Shown piece by piece: positions 1 through 7,747 of a stretch of 64,000 nt of DNA. The notes under the pieces are model-generated. The model ran no database searches. It was not told the DNA's origin and saw nothing but the letters and a program-made list of their open reading frames with translations. This stretch comes from Limnobaculum allomyrinae (GTDB lineage Bacteria; Pseudomonadota; Gammaproteobacteria; Enterobacterales; Enterobacteriaceae): NCBI RefSeq assembly GCF_016649425.1, contig NZ_JADRCR010000010.1:1-64000 (forward strand), written 5' to 3'. How positions within the stretch are numbered: position 1 is the stretch's first letter; each line of letters begins with the position of its first letter. Made by a program: the position numbers and the translations under genes.

Positions 1-1
1 G

Positions 2-61
2 GAAGTGGTTAAACATCCGGCACTTACAAATATTCAAAAGCGCCCTGCAGCTCAAACTTAA
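2..61 (+). CDS. Possible 3' end of a prophage gene running in from the left
   Basis: An open frame enters from the window edge and stops with TAA at 59-61, giving a short tail ending in IQKRPAAQT. It lies upstream of two phage-type genes on the same strand, so it could be the end of another prophage gene. Nothing in 19 residues identifies a family. It may equally be a chance frame. Confidence 0.2.
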   Translation, partial: EVVKHPALTNIQKRPAAQT

Positions 62-214
62 ACTGTGATGAGTAAAGGTAACAAGCTGACGGGGCGCTTC
101 TGAATGCAGACCTTAACTGGTCGCGTGGAGTAGTAAACCGCTGTTGATAGGTTTCTATGTGCAGTATGGAAACCCTGACGCAGTACCTTTAAATCTTTAC
201 GGAGTAGTTAACGT

Positions 215-586
215 ATGAGTGATGATCGTATGACTGTTATTCCCGATTTCTTCGGGGAACTGGATGCAGGTGTATTCCAGAATAAGTTTGCCGCAGCTCT
301 GAATAACGTGGCATTAGGCGTCCTTAATAATGCAGGTAAGGGCAAGGTAACTATCACCTTAAACATTGAGCGCTTGAATAACTCAATTGAGGAAAAGCGA
401 GTTGGCATCAAGCATACCTTGTCTTTTACCACCCCTACCCCTCGCGGTAAGTCTTCTGAAGAAGACACCACTGAAACGCCAATGTACGTCAATAAAGGCG
501 GAAAACTGACCATTTTGCAGGAAGACCAAGGTCAACTGTTCACTCTTGCAGGGAAGCCTGACGGCAAGCTGTCAGCAGCCAAGTAA
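215..586 (+). CDS. Small prophage-type protein next to YfdQ homologue
   Basis: This encodes 123 residues, acidic and soluble, with no membrane segment or signal peptide. The middle has a strand-rich stretch (KVTITLNIERL near residue 50) and a Thr/Pro/Glu-rich linker (residues 72-90). It starts at ATG 215 after GGAG at 201-204. It is followed 36 bp later by a DUF2303/YfdQ-like gene. In E. coli the CPS-53 prophage has a similar small gene (yfdP) immediately before yfdQ, so this is probably the counterpart, but the assignment rests on size and position. The molecular role is unknown. Confidence 0.6.
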   Translation: MSDDRMTVIPDFFGELDAGVFQNKFAAALNNVALGVLNNAGKGKVTITLNIERLNNSIEEKRVGIKHTLSFTTPTPRGKSSEEDTTETPMYVNKGGKLTILQEDQGQLFTLAGKPDGKLSAAK

Positions 587-622
587 CCCATCAACTCATT
601 ATTAATTTTAAGGAAAGAATTC

Positions 623-1072
623 ATGACTCAATTAGACGCATCAGCAATTAAAGAAGTCCGTGATCTGGCACTGGCTGAACACTTAACGCACGACTTATCC
701 AAAACCACATTCAGTGCAGTGGTTCTACCTGACGGTTATAAAATTCAGCGATTAGAACACCTGAACGGAATTCGTGACCGCTTTCGTGGTTCCATGATCA
801 CAACCAGCATTGATGATTTTGTTCGCTATTCCATTCAAAACGCCACGCTTGAATCTAATCCTGCAGGTTGCTTCATTAATGCAGATGCTATGGAAGCGGT
901 CAGTATTTTTAATATTGGCAATATCGACCAGCCCGGCCATGCAGATAACACTGCATCAATTGTACTGAAGAAAACAGCTCCTTTCCGTGCCCTTTTGGAT
1001 ATTAACGGTCGTAAGAATCGACAGAAGGATTTAGCTGAATGGCTTATCAGCCCCCTGTTCAAACCGTATTAA
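623..1072 (+). pseudogene. yfdQ: Truncated DUF2303 (YfdQ-type) prophage protein
   Basis: The 149-residue product begins MTQLDASAIKEVRDLA, as in the YfdQ/DUF2303 family of lambdoid and CPS-53-type prophages. Family members are much longer (about 270 residues). Here the frame ends with a TAA at 1070-1072 that overlaps by four bases the last codons of an unrelated minus-strand gene. The C-terminal half is therefore missing, which looks like a deletion or recombination junction rather than a point mutation. The start follows AAGGAAAG at 611-618. Function of the intact family is not established. The truncated copy is probably not functional. Confidence 0.65.
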
Positions 1073-1461
1073 TCCACTTTGTCAGGCGACGAAGGGGTGA
1101 AAATATAAAACACTACAGGATTTATAACGATTGATGCGATCAAAAACTGAACGCTCATCTTGATCATTTCAGAAAAACCATCAAAATATAATAACCCTAT
1201 CTTTTCCGCCATCATGAAAACAGGGAAAAGAAACAGAGCATGTATCAGAGCTGTAGTCAGCGCAAAAATAGCACACTCCTTTTTGACAGGCTTTCTTGCT
1301 TTACCTTTTGCAAACATTAACGCGGCAATCAAGCTGGCAATGGCCGTCGACGCCAGGCTAATAAGAGTAGTCGTGAGCTCAAAACGGCTACCAAATACAT
1401 AGCCTGAGGTAATCATTACGATAAGAGCGATAGCATAAACGCCAATATATTTTATCATCAA
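1069..1461 (-). CDS. ABZJ_00895-type small membrane protein
   Basis: This 130-residue protein has four predicted hydrophobic segments (roughly residues 5-22, 30-50, 65-85 and 102-122), with a basic loop KGKARKPVKKE between the second and third. Size, topology and motif spacing resemble the ABZJ_00895 family of uncharacterised inner-membrane proteins. Its 3' end overlaps the truncated prophage gene by four bases, so this is the host-side or replacement side of the junction. No catalytic motif is visible and no function is assigned. The family assignment is from recall of the general pattern, not from a search. Confidence 0.6.
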   Translation of the reverse strand: MMIKYIGVYAIALIVMITSGYVFGSRFELTTTLISLASTAIASLIAALMFAKGKARKPVKKECAIFALTTALIHALFLFPVFMMAEKIGLLYFDGFSEMIKMSVQFLIASIVINPVVFYIFTPSSPDKVD

Positions 1462-1723
1462 CTTTCCTTGTTAACGTTTATTTAAAACGTATAAATTCTG
1501 ACTTTGATTATATGAACTAAAGTAATTACGGAGAATAATATCACTTCCCGCGCTATTTCTGATACGCATATTAAAACTTACTATTTTTTGCATGTAATTT
1601 TCTCTCACAATTAATACCGCTCATTACATCCCTCCGGAAAACAATCACAACTACAATTTAATTCATGTATCCAATGCGTCGCTTTATTCATTCTTCACGG
1701 ATGATACACAAAGGGGATGACCT

Positions 1724-1945
1724 ATGGATATTATTGAATATGAAAGCGTCGTCATCACAGTCTACGATGGTGACATTACAACGTCGCCACCCGATGGATT
1801 GGTTATTTATGGCGAGTTCGGGCGGCATATGCTTGGCATTGTCGAAAAAGGTAAGCTAAAAACGCTTAATGTTATTCCCTACCAGAGTATCAATGCCTTA
1901 CTGGATGATTTAAAGAAGTTAAGTGGGCAGGAGCCGCATCATTAA
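1724..1945 (+). CDS. Small hypothetical protein, 73 residues
   Basis: A well-placed AAGGGG (1711-1716) lies seven bases before the ATG. This supports a real small gene and this start over the overlapping frame at 1665. The product is a mixed alpha/beta protein with a strand-rich N-terminus (DIIEYESVVITVYDGD) and a helical C-terminus (INALLDDLKKL). It ends in GQEPHH and has no signal peptide. I do not recognise the family. It sits alone between AT-rich spacers in the small-gene region next to the prophage remnant. Confidence 0.5.
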   Translation: MDIIEYESVVITVYDGDITTSPPDGLVIYGEFGRHMLGIVEKGKLKTLNVIPYQSINALLDDLKKLSGQEPHH

Positions 1946-2047
1946 TGTTTATTATTGTCTTTTATCTCTGGAGGGAAGCAGAGAAAGCAGCAATACATAC
2001 AACCTGATGCGACCTCTCTGCTTAAATGTAAATACTCAATACCAACA

Positions 2048-2299
2048 TCAAGTCAGAGTGCTTTCCCGCAACAACTCCAGATAATCATATCCGTCGAAAG
2101 TAATACGTGAAATTGACCACTTATCATCCCCATTCTGTGCGGCAATAACATAGTGCTTATCGCATAACAACTGAATATGAGCTGCAACCAGTGCCGGATC
2201 GCGGTTTGGAAAATCTTTATTCGTAATAAATGGAGCGCCCAGCGGTTGCTGTTCAACTTTCGATAAAATGACTTCCAATAGCTCAAGATCTCTTTTCAT
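2048..2299 (-). CDS. DUF2513-type protein, 83 residues
   Basis: The start MKRDLELLEVILSKVE is typical of DUF2513 proteins, small probably winged-helix proteins common in prophages and mobile elements. The downstream pattern (internal helix LVAAHIQLLCDKHYV, then WSISRITFDGYDYLELLR) fits the family, where a beta-hairpin precedes a final Gly-x-Asp-Tyr-Leu motif. I chose the internal ATG at 2299 because a GAGG lies seven bases upstream. A start at 2311 would add four residues. The product is shorter than many DUF2513 proteins. Role unknown, possibly DNA binding (inference). Confidence 0.65.
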   Translation of the reverse strand: MKRDLELLEVILSKVEQQPLGAPFITNKDFPNRDPALVAAHIQLLCDKHYVIAAQNGDDKWSISRITFDGYDYLELLRESTLT

Positions 2300-2487
2300 C
2301 GCACGCCTCATGTGTCTGTCAGGGATTATTACTATTCTAGCAGCCAGTAAAAAAGTAGTGCGCAGCCTCCCGGCAAACTTTTTTAATTAGTCATGACCAT
2401 CCGCTCACTATGTGACCGTCCTCTGATTTACCTGCTATTTGAACTCGTATAATTAAATTTCGGTTAGGCTAACAATAGGGATGTACT

Positions 2488-2712
2488 ATGTTTCCAGAGT
2501 ACCGTGATTTGATCACTCAGCTTAAAACAACCCACCCTCGTTTCCATTCATTGTTTGATAAACATAACGACCTCGACCACGAAATTCTTCGTTTACAAGC
2601 GCAGGGTGGAAATAGTCTTAACGACAAAATAGCCACATTGAAGAAGGAAAAATTGCGTCTTAAAGATGAGCTATACCGCATTTTACGTGAGGAGTCCCAG
2701 GCCAGAGCCTGA
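2488..2712 (+). CDS. ydcH: YdcH family (DUF465) small coiled-coil protein
   Basis: The 74-residue product opens MFPEYRDLITQLKTTHPRF and continues with LFDKHNDLDHEI and LKKEKLRLKDELYRIL, the hallmark DUF465 pattern, and has the same length as E. coli YdcH. It is highly charged, cytoplasmic and predicted to form a helical hairpin or coiled coil. The cellular role of the family is not known. The gene is monocistronic and is followed by a hairpin that serves mainly the convergent gene. Confidence 0.9.
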   Translation: MFPEYRDLITQLKTTHPRFHSLFDKHNDLDHEILRLQAQGGNSLNDKIATLKKEKLRLKDELYRILREESQARA

Positions 2713-2734
2713 TTGTAATATCATCGTTCAAATG

Positions 2735-2760
2735 CAAAAAACCCGCCAAAGAGCGGGTTA
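2735..2760 (-). terminator. Rho-independent terminator for the minus-strand membrane-protein gene
   Basis: The stem is AACCCGC (2740-2746) with GCGGGTT (2753-2759). Read on the minus strand it is followed by a run of six T residues, so it ends the gene at 2764-3198. It may act weakly in the other direction on ydcH. Confidence 0.8.
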
Positions 2761-2763
2761 TTG

Positions 2764-3198
2764 TTAAGCGTTAATGACAGATTGTTTCCACTTATTCCAT
2801 CCAAAGCATACGCAATAGCTAATCCCGGCCGTTAAACTGACAGAAAAAATCAACAGGCTGTTCATTTCGTCAGGCGTAGACTGGGCTACCATTGGGGCAA
2901 CAAAGCCAATAAATGCACCGGATAATAAGCTACACAAACAAGCCCAGAGAAAAGGCCAACCTTCCCGCAACATATATCCCGTCTGGATTGCCAATAACCC
3001 AAAGGGGATTAAACCAAACAGAAAAGCAACAAACAGCGGAACAAACATCATGGCTAATCCCAGAAAACCCATTAGCGCCTCCCCAAGATCGGGAAACTCA
3101 TAAGTAATACAGCCAATAAAAACACAGAGTATTGGTGCAATAATGATATGAAAAAGTGCAATAAACACCCATGGCACTACTCTTTTATTAAATTCCAT
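2764..3198 (-). CDS. Hypothetical four-span inner-membrane protein
   Basis: The product is 144 residues. Four strongly hydrophobic segments are visible (about residues 10-32, 45-68, 80-100 and 115-133), with a basic N-terminus (MEFNKRVVPW) and a short basic tail, consistent with an inner-membrane protein. There is no signal peptide cleavage site or recognisable motif. It is convergent with ydcH and shares its terminator region. I do not recognise the family. Confidence 0.6.
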   Translation of the reverse strand: MEFNKRVVPWVFIALFHIIIAPILCVFIGCITYEFPDLGEALMGFLGLAMMFVPLFVAFLFGLIPFGLLAIQTGYMLREGWPFLWACLCSLLSGAFIGFVAPMVAQSTPDEMNSLLIFSVSLTAGISYCVCFGWNKWKQSVINA

Positions 3199-3361
3199 TT
3201 TTTATATTCCTGATATTGACTACTCAGTCCATCATAACAAGCTTATATCTATCGAATAACTGCCTGTTGTCACAGCATTTCTAAAGCAATAGCTAAATTT
3301 TTTAGCTATCCGGAGCAGTTCCACTAAAATTTCCGTTGCATTGCAAAATTGCCTCAATATA

Positions 3362-3377
3362 CTATATGTATATACAG
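3362..3377 (+). promoter_or_regulatory. LexA (SOS) box upstream of dinI
   Basis: CTATATGTATATACAG matches the LexA operator pattern CTG-N10-CAG except that the left arm reads CTA. The inner ten bases are the expected alternating TA tract. It lies 29 bp before the dinI start codon, where LexA would block the promoter. This suggests DNA-damage induction. Confidence 0.75.
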
Positions 3378-3405
3378 TATTATATGGATGCTACTGAGGT
3401 TCAAA

Positions 3406-3648
3406 ATGCAAGTTGAAATTTCTATTCGTAAAGAAGATCCGTTACCGGGTGGAGCAGAAGCCGCATTAAAAGAAGAGCTGGAAAAACGTCTGCTATGCCA
3501 TTTTGCCGATGTTCGCGTCAGAGTTCGGCGTGGTAGTGCTAATGATGTAACCGTACTTGGCGGCATGAAAACCGACAAAGAACTGGTCACTGAAATACTG
3601 CAACAAACCTGGGAAAGCGCTGACGACTGGTTCGAAGCCTACCAGTAA
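3406..3648 (+). CDS. dinI: DinI family SOS-response modulator
   Basis: The 80-residue product begins MQVEISIRKEDPLPGGAEAAL and ends in ILQQTWESADDWFEAYQ, the DinI signature. DinI binds and stabilises RecA filaments, tuning LexA and UmuD cleavage in E. coli. I moved the start to ATG 3406, which has GAGG seven bases upstream. The longer frame from 3349 would run through the LexA box. A LexA box directly upstream supports SOS control. Both chromosomal and prophage copies of dinI-type genes exist. The nearby prophage remnant makes a phage origin possible. Confidence 0.9.
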   Translation: MQVEISIRKEDPLPGGAEAALKEELEKRLLCHFADVRVRVRRGSANDVTVLGGMKTDKELVTEILQQTWESADDWFEAYQ

Positions 3649-3652
3649 ATAG

Positions 3653-3689
3653 AAAGCCCCCAAATCTTTATCAGAAATTGGGGGCTTTT
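3653..3689. terminator. Bidirectional terminator between dinI and gyrA
   Basis: An 11-bp perfect stem, AAAGCCCCCAA (3653-3663) with TTGGGGGCTTT (3678-3688), is flanked by T-rich sequence on the plus strand and A-rich sequence on the other side. It separates the convergent dinI and gyrA. Confidence 0.85.
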
Positions 3690-3717
3690 GAGCTTGCTAA
3701 AGGGATTACCTTAACGG

Positions 3718-6369
3718 TTACTCTTCATCAGACTCTGGTGCTGCATCATCCGATGGCTGATTTTGCATTTCTTCGGTGTTTTCATCACCGCAGATGTTTT
3801 CATCATCATCTTCTTCCGGCTCAACAACACGTTGCAAGCCAACAACATTCTCATCTTCTGCTGTACGAATCAGAGTAACACCATGAGTATTACGACCCAC
3901 TACGCTGACTTCGGATACACGCGTACGAACCAAAGTACCTGCATCGGTAATCATCATAATTTGATCGCACTGATCGACCTGAACCGCGCCAACTACACGA
4001 CCATTACGCTCACTCACTTTAATGGAGATTACGCCCTGAGTCGCACGAGACTTGGTAGGATAATCAGACAATCCGGTACGTTTACCGTAGCCGTTTTGCG
4101 TGACAGTCAGAATTTCACCCTCGCCACGTGGAACAATCAGTGATACAACGCGATCGTCATCACTCAGTTTGATACCACGTACACCGGCAGCGGTACGTCC
4201 CATTGGGCGTACGCCTTTAATGGTGCCATCTTCCAGTTTCTCTTCTTCCAGGAAGCGAACAACCTTCCCTTCGGCAGAGAACAACATGATCTCATTAGTG
4301 CCGTCAGTTAAATCAACACCAATCAGCTCATCACCCTCATTCAGATTAACGGCAATGATACCGGCACTGCGTGGGCGGCTAAATTCGGTCAGCTGAGTTT
4401 TCTTCACGGTACCATTGGCGGTAGCCATAAAGACATTCAGACCAGCCTCATATTCGCGTACCGGCAGAATGGCGGTAATACGCTCATCCTGTTCCAGCGG
4501 CAGAATATTAATGATAGGACGACCACGAGCACCACGACTGGCTTCTGGTAATTGATAAACTTTCAACCAGTACAAGCGACCACGGCTGGAGAAGCACAGA
4601 ATAGTGTCATGGGTGTTAGCCACCAGCAGACGTTCAATAAAGTCTTCTTCTTTAATACGTGCCGCTGACTTACCTTTACCACCGCGACGCTGAGCCTCAT
4701 AGTCAGACAGCGGTTGATACTTCACATAGCCCTGATGGGACAAGGTGACAACCACATCTTCCTGAGTAATCAGGTCTTCAATATTAATATCGGCAGTATT
4801 CGCGGTAATCTCGGTACGACGAGGATCGTTATACTGATCGCGAATTGCTTCAAGCTCTTCACGGATAACTTCCATCAAACGTTCCGGGCTTTCAAGAATA
4901 AACAGCAATGCAGCGATTTGTGTCAGCAGCTCTTTATACTCATCCAGCAGTTTTTCGTGCTCAAGACCGGTCAGGCGGTGTAAACGTAACTCAAGAATTG
5001 CCTGAGCTTGCTGCTCAGTCAGATAATACTGACCGTCACGAATACCATACTCTGGTTCCAACCATTCTGGACGAGCCGCATCGTTACCGGCACGCTCAAG
5101 CATCGAAGCAACGTTACCCAGTTCCCACGGACGTGCCAATAAACCTGCTTTCGCATCAGCTGGCGTTGCCGCGGCACGGATCAGCTCAATAATCGGATCG
5201 ATATTGGCCAATGCAATAGCCAAACCTTCCAAAATATGAGCACGTTCACGGGCTTTACGCAGTTCAAAAATAGTCCGGCGGGTAACCACTTCACGACGGT
5301 GGCGAACAAACGCCTCCAGCATCTCTTTCAGGCCCAGCAGTTTTGGCTGCCCCTGATGAAGCGCTACCATGTTGATACCAAACGTAACCTGAAGCTGAGT
5401 TTGTGAATACAGATTATTCAGCACCACTTCCGCTACCGAGTCACGCTTAACTTCAATAACAACACGCATACCATCTTTATCAGACTCGTCACGTAATGCA
5501 CTGATGCCTTCAACTTTCTTATCTTTTACCAGCTCGGCAATCTTTTCAATTAACCGGGCTTTGTTCACCTGATAAGGAATTTCATGAACAAGAATGGTTT
5601 CGCGACCGCTTTTTTCATCAACTTCGATTTCTGCACGAGCACGAATATAAATTTTACCACGGCCAGTCCGGTAGGCTTCTTCAATACCGCGACGGCCATT
5701 GATGATGGCTGCCGTCGGGAAGTCAGGACCAGGGATATGTTCCATCAGCCCTTCAAGACTGATATTTTCATCCTCAATAAAGGCCAGACAACCATTAATC
5801 ACTTCCACCAGGTTATGAGGTGGAATGTTGGTTGCCATACCAACGGCGATACCAGAAGAGCCGTTAACCAACAGGTTAGGAATTCTGGTTGGTAATACCG
5901 TTGGGATCTGTTCTGTTCCGTCGTAGTTAGGCCCAAAGTCAACGGTCTCTTTATCCAGATCCGCTAACAGGTCGTGAGCCATTTTAGACATACGAATTTC
6001 GGTATAACGCATCGCCGCGGCTGAGTCGCCGTCAATAGAACCGAAGTTCCCCTGACCATCAACCAGCATATAGCGCAATGAGAACGGCTGAGCCATACGA
6101 ACGATGGTATCGTAGACCGCGCTATCCCCGTGTGGGTGGTATTTACCGATTACGTCGCCAACTACACGCGCCGATTTTTTATATGGTTTGTTCCAGTCAT
6201 TACCAAGCACGTTCATAGCGAACAATACGCGGCGGTGTACTGGCTTCAGGCCGTCTCGAACATCTGGTAATGCGCGTCCAACAATTACGGACATCGCATA
6301 ATCAAGATATGAGTTTTTAAGCTCATCTTCGATGTTGACCGGCATAATTTCTCTGGCAAGGTCGCTCAT
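3718..6369 (-). CDS. gyrA: DNA gyrase subunit A
   Basis: The 883-residue protein is the breakage-reunion subunit of type II topoisomerase GyrA2B2, which introduces negative supercoils. The order is an N-terminal winged-helix/tower catalytic domain (to about 520), then the six-bladed C-terminal DNA-wrapping domain, containing the GyrA box QRRGGKG near residue 560, and an acidic tail. The active tyrosine is Y122 ([11 protein letters not shown]). The quinolone-resistance region reads HGDSAVYDT with wild-type S83 and D87, so no gyrA resistance change is present. The length is near the E. coli value (875). It is a single gene with its own promoter, convergent with dinI. Confidence 0.98.
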   Translation of the reverse strand: MSDLAREIMPVNIEDELKNSYLDYAMSVIVGRALPDVRDGLKPVHRRVLFAMNVLGNDWNKPYKKSARVVGDVIGKYHPHGDSAVYDTIVRMAQPFSLRYMLVDGQGNFGSIDGDSAAAMRYTEIRMSKMAHDLLADLDKETVDFGPNYDGTEQIPTVLPTRIPNLLVNGSSGIAVGMATNIPPHNLVEVINGCLAFIEDENISLEGLMEHIPGPDFPTAAIINGRRGIEEAYRTGRGKIYIRARAEIEVDEKSGRETILVHEIPYQVNKARLIEKIAELVKDKKVEGISALRDESDKDGMRVVIEVKRDSVAEVVLNNLYSQTQLQVTFGINMVALHQGQPKLLGLKEMLEAFVRHRREVVTRRTIFELRKARERAHILEGLAIALANIDPIIELIRAAATPADAKAGLLARPWELGNVASMLERAGNDAARPEWLEPEYGIRDGQYYLTEQQAQAILELRLHRLTGLEHEKLLDEYKELLTQIAALLFILESPERLMEVIREELEAIRDQYNDPRRTEITANTADINIEDLITQEDVVVTLSHQGYVKYQPLSDYEAQRRGGKGKSAARIKEEDFIERLLVANTHDTILCFSSRGRLYWLKVYQLPEASRGARGRPIINILPLEQDERITAILPVREYEAGLNVFMATANGTVKKTQLTEFSRPRSAGIIAVNLNEGDELIGVDLTDGTNEIMLFSAEGKVVRFLEEEKLEDGTIKGVRPMGRTAAGVRGIKLSDDDRVVSLIVPRGEGEILTVTQNGYGKRTGLSDYPTKSRATQGVISIKVSERNGRVVGAVQVDQCDQIMMITDAGTLVRTRVSEVSVVGRNTHGVTLIRTAEDENVVGLQRVVEPEEDDDENICGDENTEEMQNQPSDDAAPESDEE

Positions 6370-6414
6370 GGAGCCGCTATCCCTCTATTATTATCAGCCC
6401 GGAAAAGGTGCAAA

Positions 6415-6443
6415 ATTATATCATATCTCGCGGCTTGTTTCTA
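6415..6443 (-). promoter_or_regulatory. Probable gyrA sigma-70 promoter
   Basis: On the minus strand a perfect -10 TATAAT (6415-6420) is preceded after 17 bp by TAGAAA (6438-6443), a 4/6 match to the -35 box. It lies about 46 bp from the gyrA start. A strong -10 with a weak -35 would suit a supercoiling-sensitive gyrase promoter (inference). Confidence 0.55.
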
Positions 6444-6633
6444 ATTTTCACCACGTTATCTTGCCCGAAAAGTATCGATAACAGCGTTTAATTTATTCCT
6501 GTTGCTCCCTCAGCCGCCCCAGTCATGTGTTGCATCGAAAAAATGCTTAATCGTTCAGGCAAGAATACATTCGACTTTGTGATGAAAAGCATCAACTACC
6601 GATGCAACGTAACCCATTCCCCATAAACTCATG

Positions 6634-6639
6634 TATAAT
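6634..6639 (+). promoter_or_regulatory. Probable ubiG -10 element
   Basis: A perfect TATAAT lies 35 bp before the ubiG start chosen here. No good -35 is visible. Because the predicted transcript begins near 6646, the longer ubiG frame from 6602 is unlikely. The rest of the 6370-6673 gyrA-ubiG spacer shows no gene. Confidence 0.5.
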
Positions 6640-6673
6640 TGCCTGCCCTGTAGCGAATTGTCGGATTACGCCT

Positions 6674-7390
6674 ATGCACTCATCAGAAAATGTTGACCAG
6701 AAAGAGATTGCTAAATTTGAAGCGGTAGCTTCACGCTGGTGGGATCTTGAAGGTGAATTTAAGCCCCTTCATCAAATTAACCCACTGCGCCTGGATTACA
6801 TTCAGCAACGTGCTGATGGCATATTCGGAAAAAGAATCCTCGATGTTGGCTGCGGTGGCGGTATTCTCTCTGAAAGTATGGCTAAAGAAGGTGCCAGCGT
6901 TACCGGTTTAGATATGGGCTCAGAACCGCTGTTAGTGGCGCGTCTGCACGCCATCGAAAGCGGAGTTCCTGTAGAGTATGTTCAACAAACCGTTGAAGCC
7001 CATGCGCTGGAAAATCAGGGGCTGTACGACATTGTCACCTGCATGGAGATGCTGGAACACGTACCCGATCCTGCATCGGTTATTCGCGCTTGTGCAAAGC
7101 TGGTTAAGCCAGGTGGTCACGTATTTTTCTCCACCATTAACCGTAATACCAAAGCCTGGTTAATGCTGGTGGTTGGTGCTGAATATGTGATGAATATGGT
7201 GCCAAAAGGAACCCATGATGCCAATAAGTTCATTCGCCCTTCCGAGTTGCTAAGCTGGGTCGATAGTACCACTCTTCGCGATCGTCATATTACCGGGCTC
7301 CACTATAATCCCCTGTTACAGACTTTTAAGCTGGGTGGAAATGTTGATGTAAACTATATGCTGCATTGCACTAATGAAGCTGAGGCATAA
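6674..7390 (+). CDS. ubiG: Bifunctional ubiquinone O-methyltransferase UbiG
   Basis: The enzyme performs both O-methylations of ubiquinone biosynthesis with S-adenosylmethionine. The 238-residue product begins [19 protein letters not shown] and has the class I methyltransferase motif [13 protein letters not shown] (near residue 55), the post-I acidic region VTGLDMG, and the membrane-association segment [18 protein letters not shown] found in UbiG. Length matches E. coli (240). I set the start at ATG 6674. An upstream in-frame ATG at 6602 precedes the TATAAT. It stands between divergent gyrA and the nrd operon, as in E. coli. Confidence 0.96.
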   Translation: MHSSENVDQKEIAKFEAVASRWWDLEGEFKPLHQINPLRLDYIQQRADGIFGKRILDVGCGGGILSESMAKEGASVTGLDMGSEPLLVARLHAIESGVPVEYVQQTVEAHALENQGLYDIVTCMEMLEHVPDPASVIRACAKLVKPGGHVFFSTINRNTKAWLMLVVGAEYVMNMVPKGTHDANKFIRPSELLSWVDSTTLRDRHITGLHYNPLLQTFKLGGNVDVNYMLHCTNEAEA

Positions 7391-7466
7391 CCATTAATAT
7401 AGCAAGGTTATTAAACAACATATTTTCTGCATAACTCATTTTTATTTCTTGACTGATTAAGAAAAC

Positions 7467-7506
7467 AACGGTTTGAAAAATTTTTACATCAAACCGTTAA
7501 AAATTT
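7467..7506 (+). terminator. Probable ubiG terminator
   Basis: A perfect 10-bp stem AACGGTTTGA (7467-7476) pairs with TCAAACCGTT (7489-7498). It is followed by A/T-rich sequence rather than a clean T run, so termination may be weak. Confidence 0.5.
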
Positions 7507-7570
7507 ATTTACCATCTAATATCATAATAACCTAAGACCAGACGGGAACTTAGCGCGTTTATCCCAAAAG

Positions 7571-7579
7571 TTATCCACA
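7571..7579 (+). promoter_or_regulatory. DnaA box upstream of nrdAB
   Basis: TTATCCACA is a perfect consensus DnaA 9-mer, about 20 bp upstream of the nrdA -35. DnaA control of nrdAB is established in E. coli, and the conserved position here suggests the same coupling to replication initiation. Confidence 0.75.
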
Positions 7580-7600
7580 CAAATCCCTTGTTTTGTTCAC

Positions 7601-7629
7601 TTGCAAAAAACCTCGCAGACCACTATCTT
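7601..7629 (+). promoter_or_regulatory. nrdAB sigma-70 promoter
   Basis: TTGCAA (7601-7606) and TATCTT (7624-7629) are separated by exactly 17 bp. The -10 is embedded in the first NrdR box, which gives the expected repression geometry. Confidence 0.65.
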
Positions 7630-7665
7630 GTAGCTCATGCACACAACATCCACTATATATTGTGT
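7620..7665 (+). promoter_or_regulatory. Pair of NrdR boxes
   Basis: CCACTATCTTGTAGCT (7620-7635) and CCACTATATATTGTGT (7650-7665) match the NrdR box pattern, and their starts are 30 bp apart (three helical turns). NrdR is the ATP/dATP-sensing repressor of ribonucleotide reductase genes. The first box covers the -10 element. Confidence 0.8.
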
Positions 7666-7747
7666 TTTTATCGTGCAATTACACCTTAAAACCTTTTACC
7701 CATGCTGGTGTAAGCCATAAATTCTCACGGAAAGGTAGTATTACGCT

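Noticed and set aside
1665-1859. 64-codon frame overlapping the 73-codon small gene
   Set aside because: The alternative frame at 1724 has the better ribosome site, and both cannot easily be real.
5940-6130. Possible quinolone-resistance change in gyrA
   Set aside because: The codons for residues 83 and 87 encode Ser and Asp, the sensitive form.
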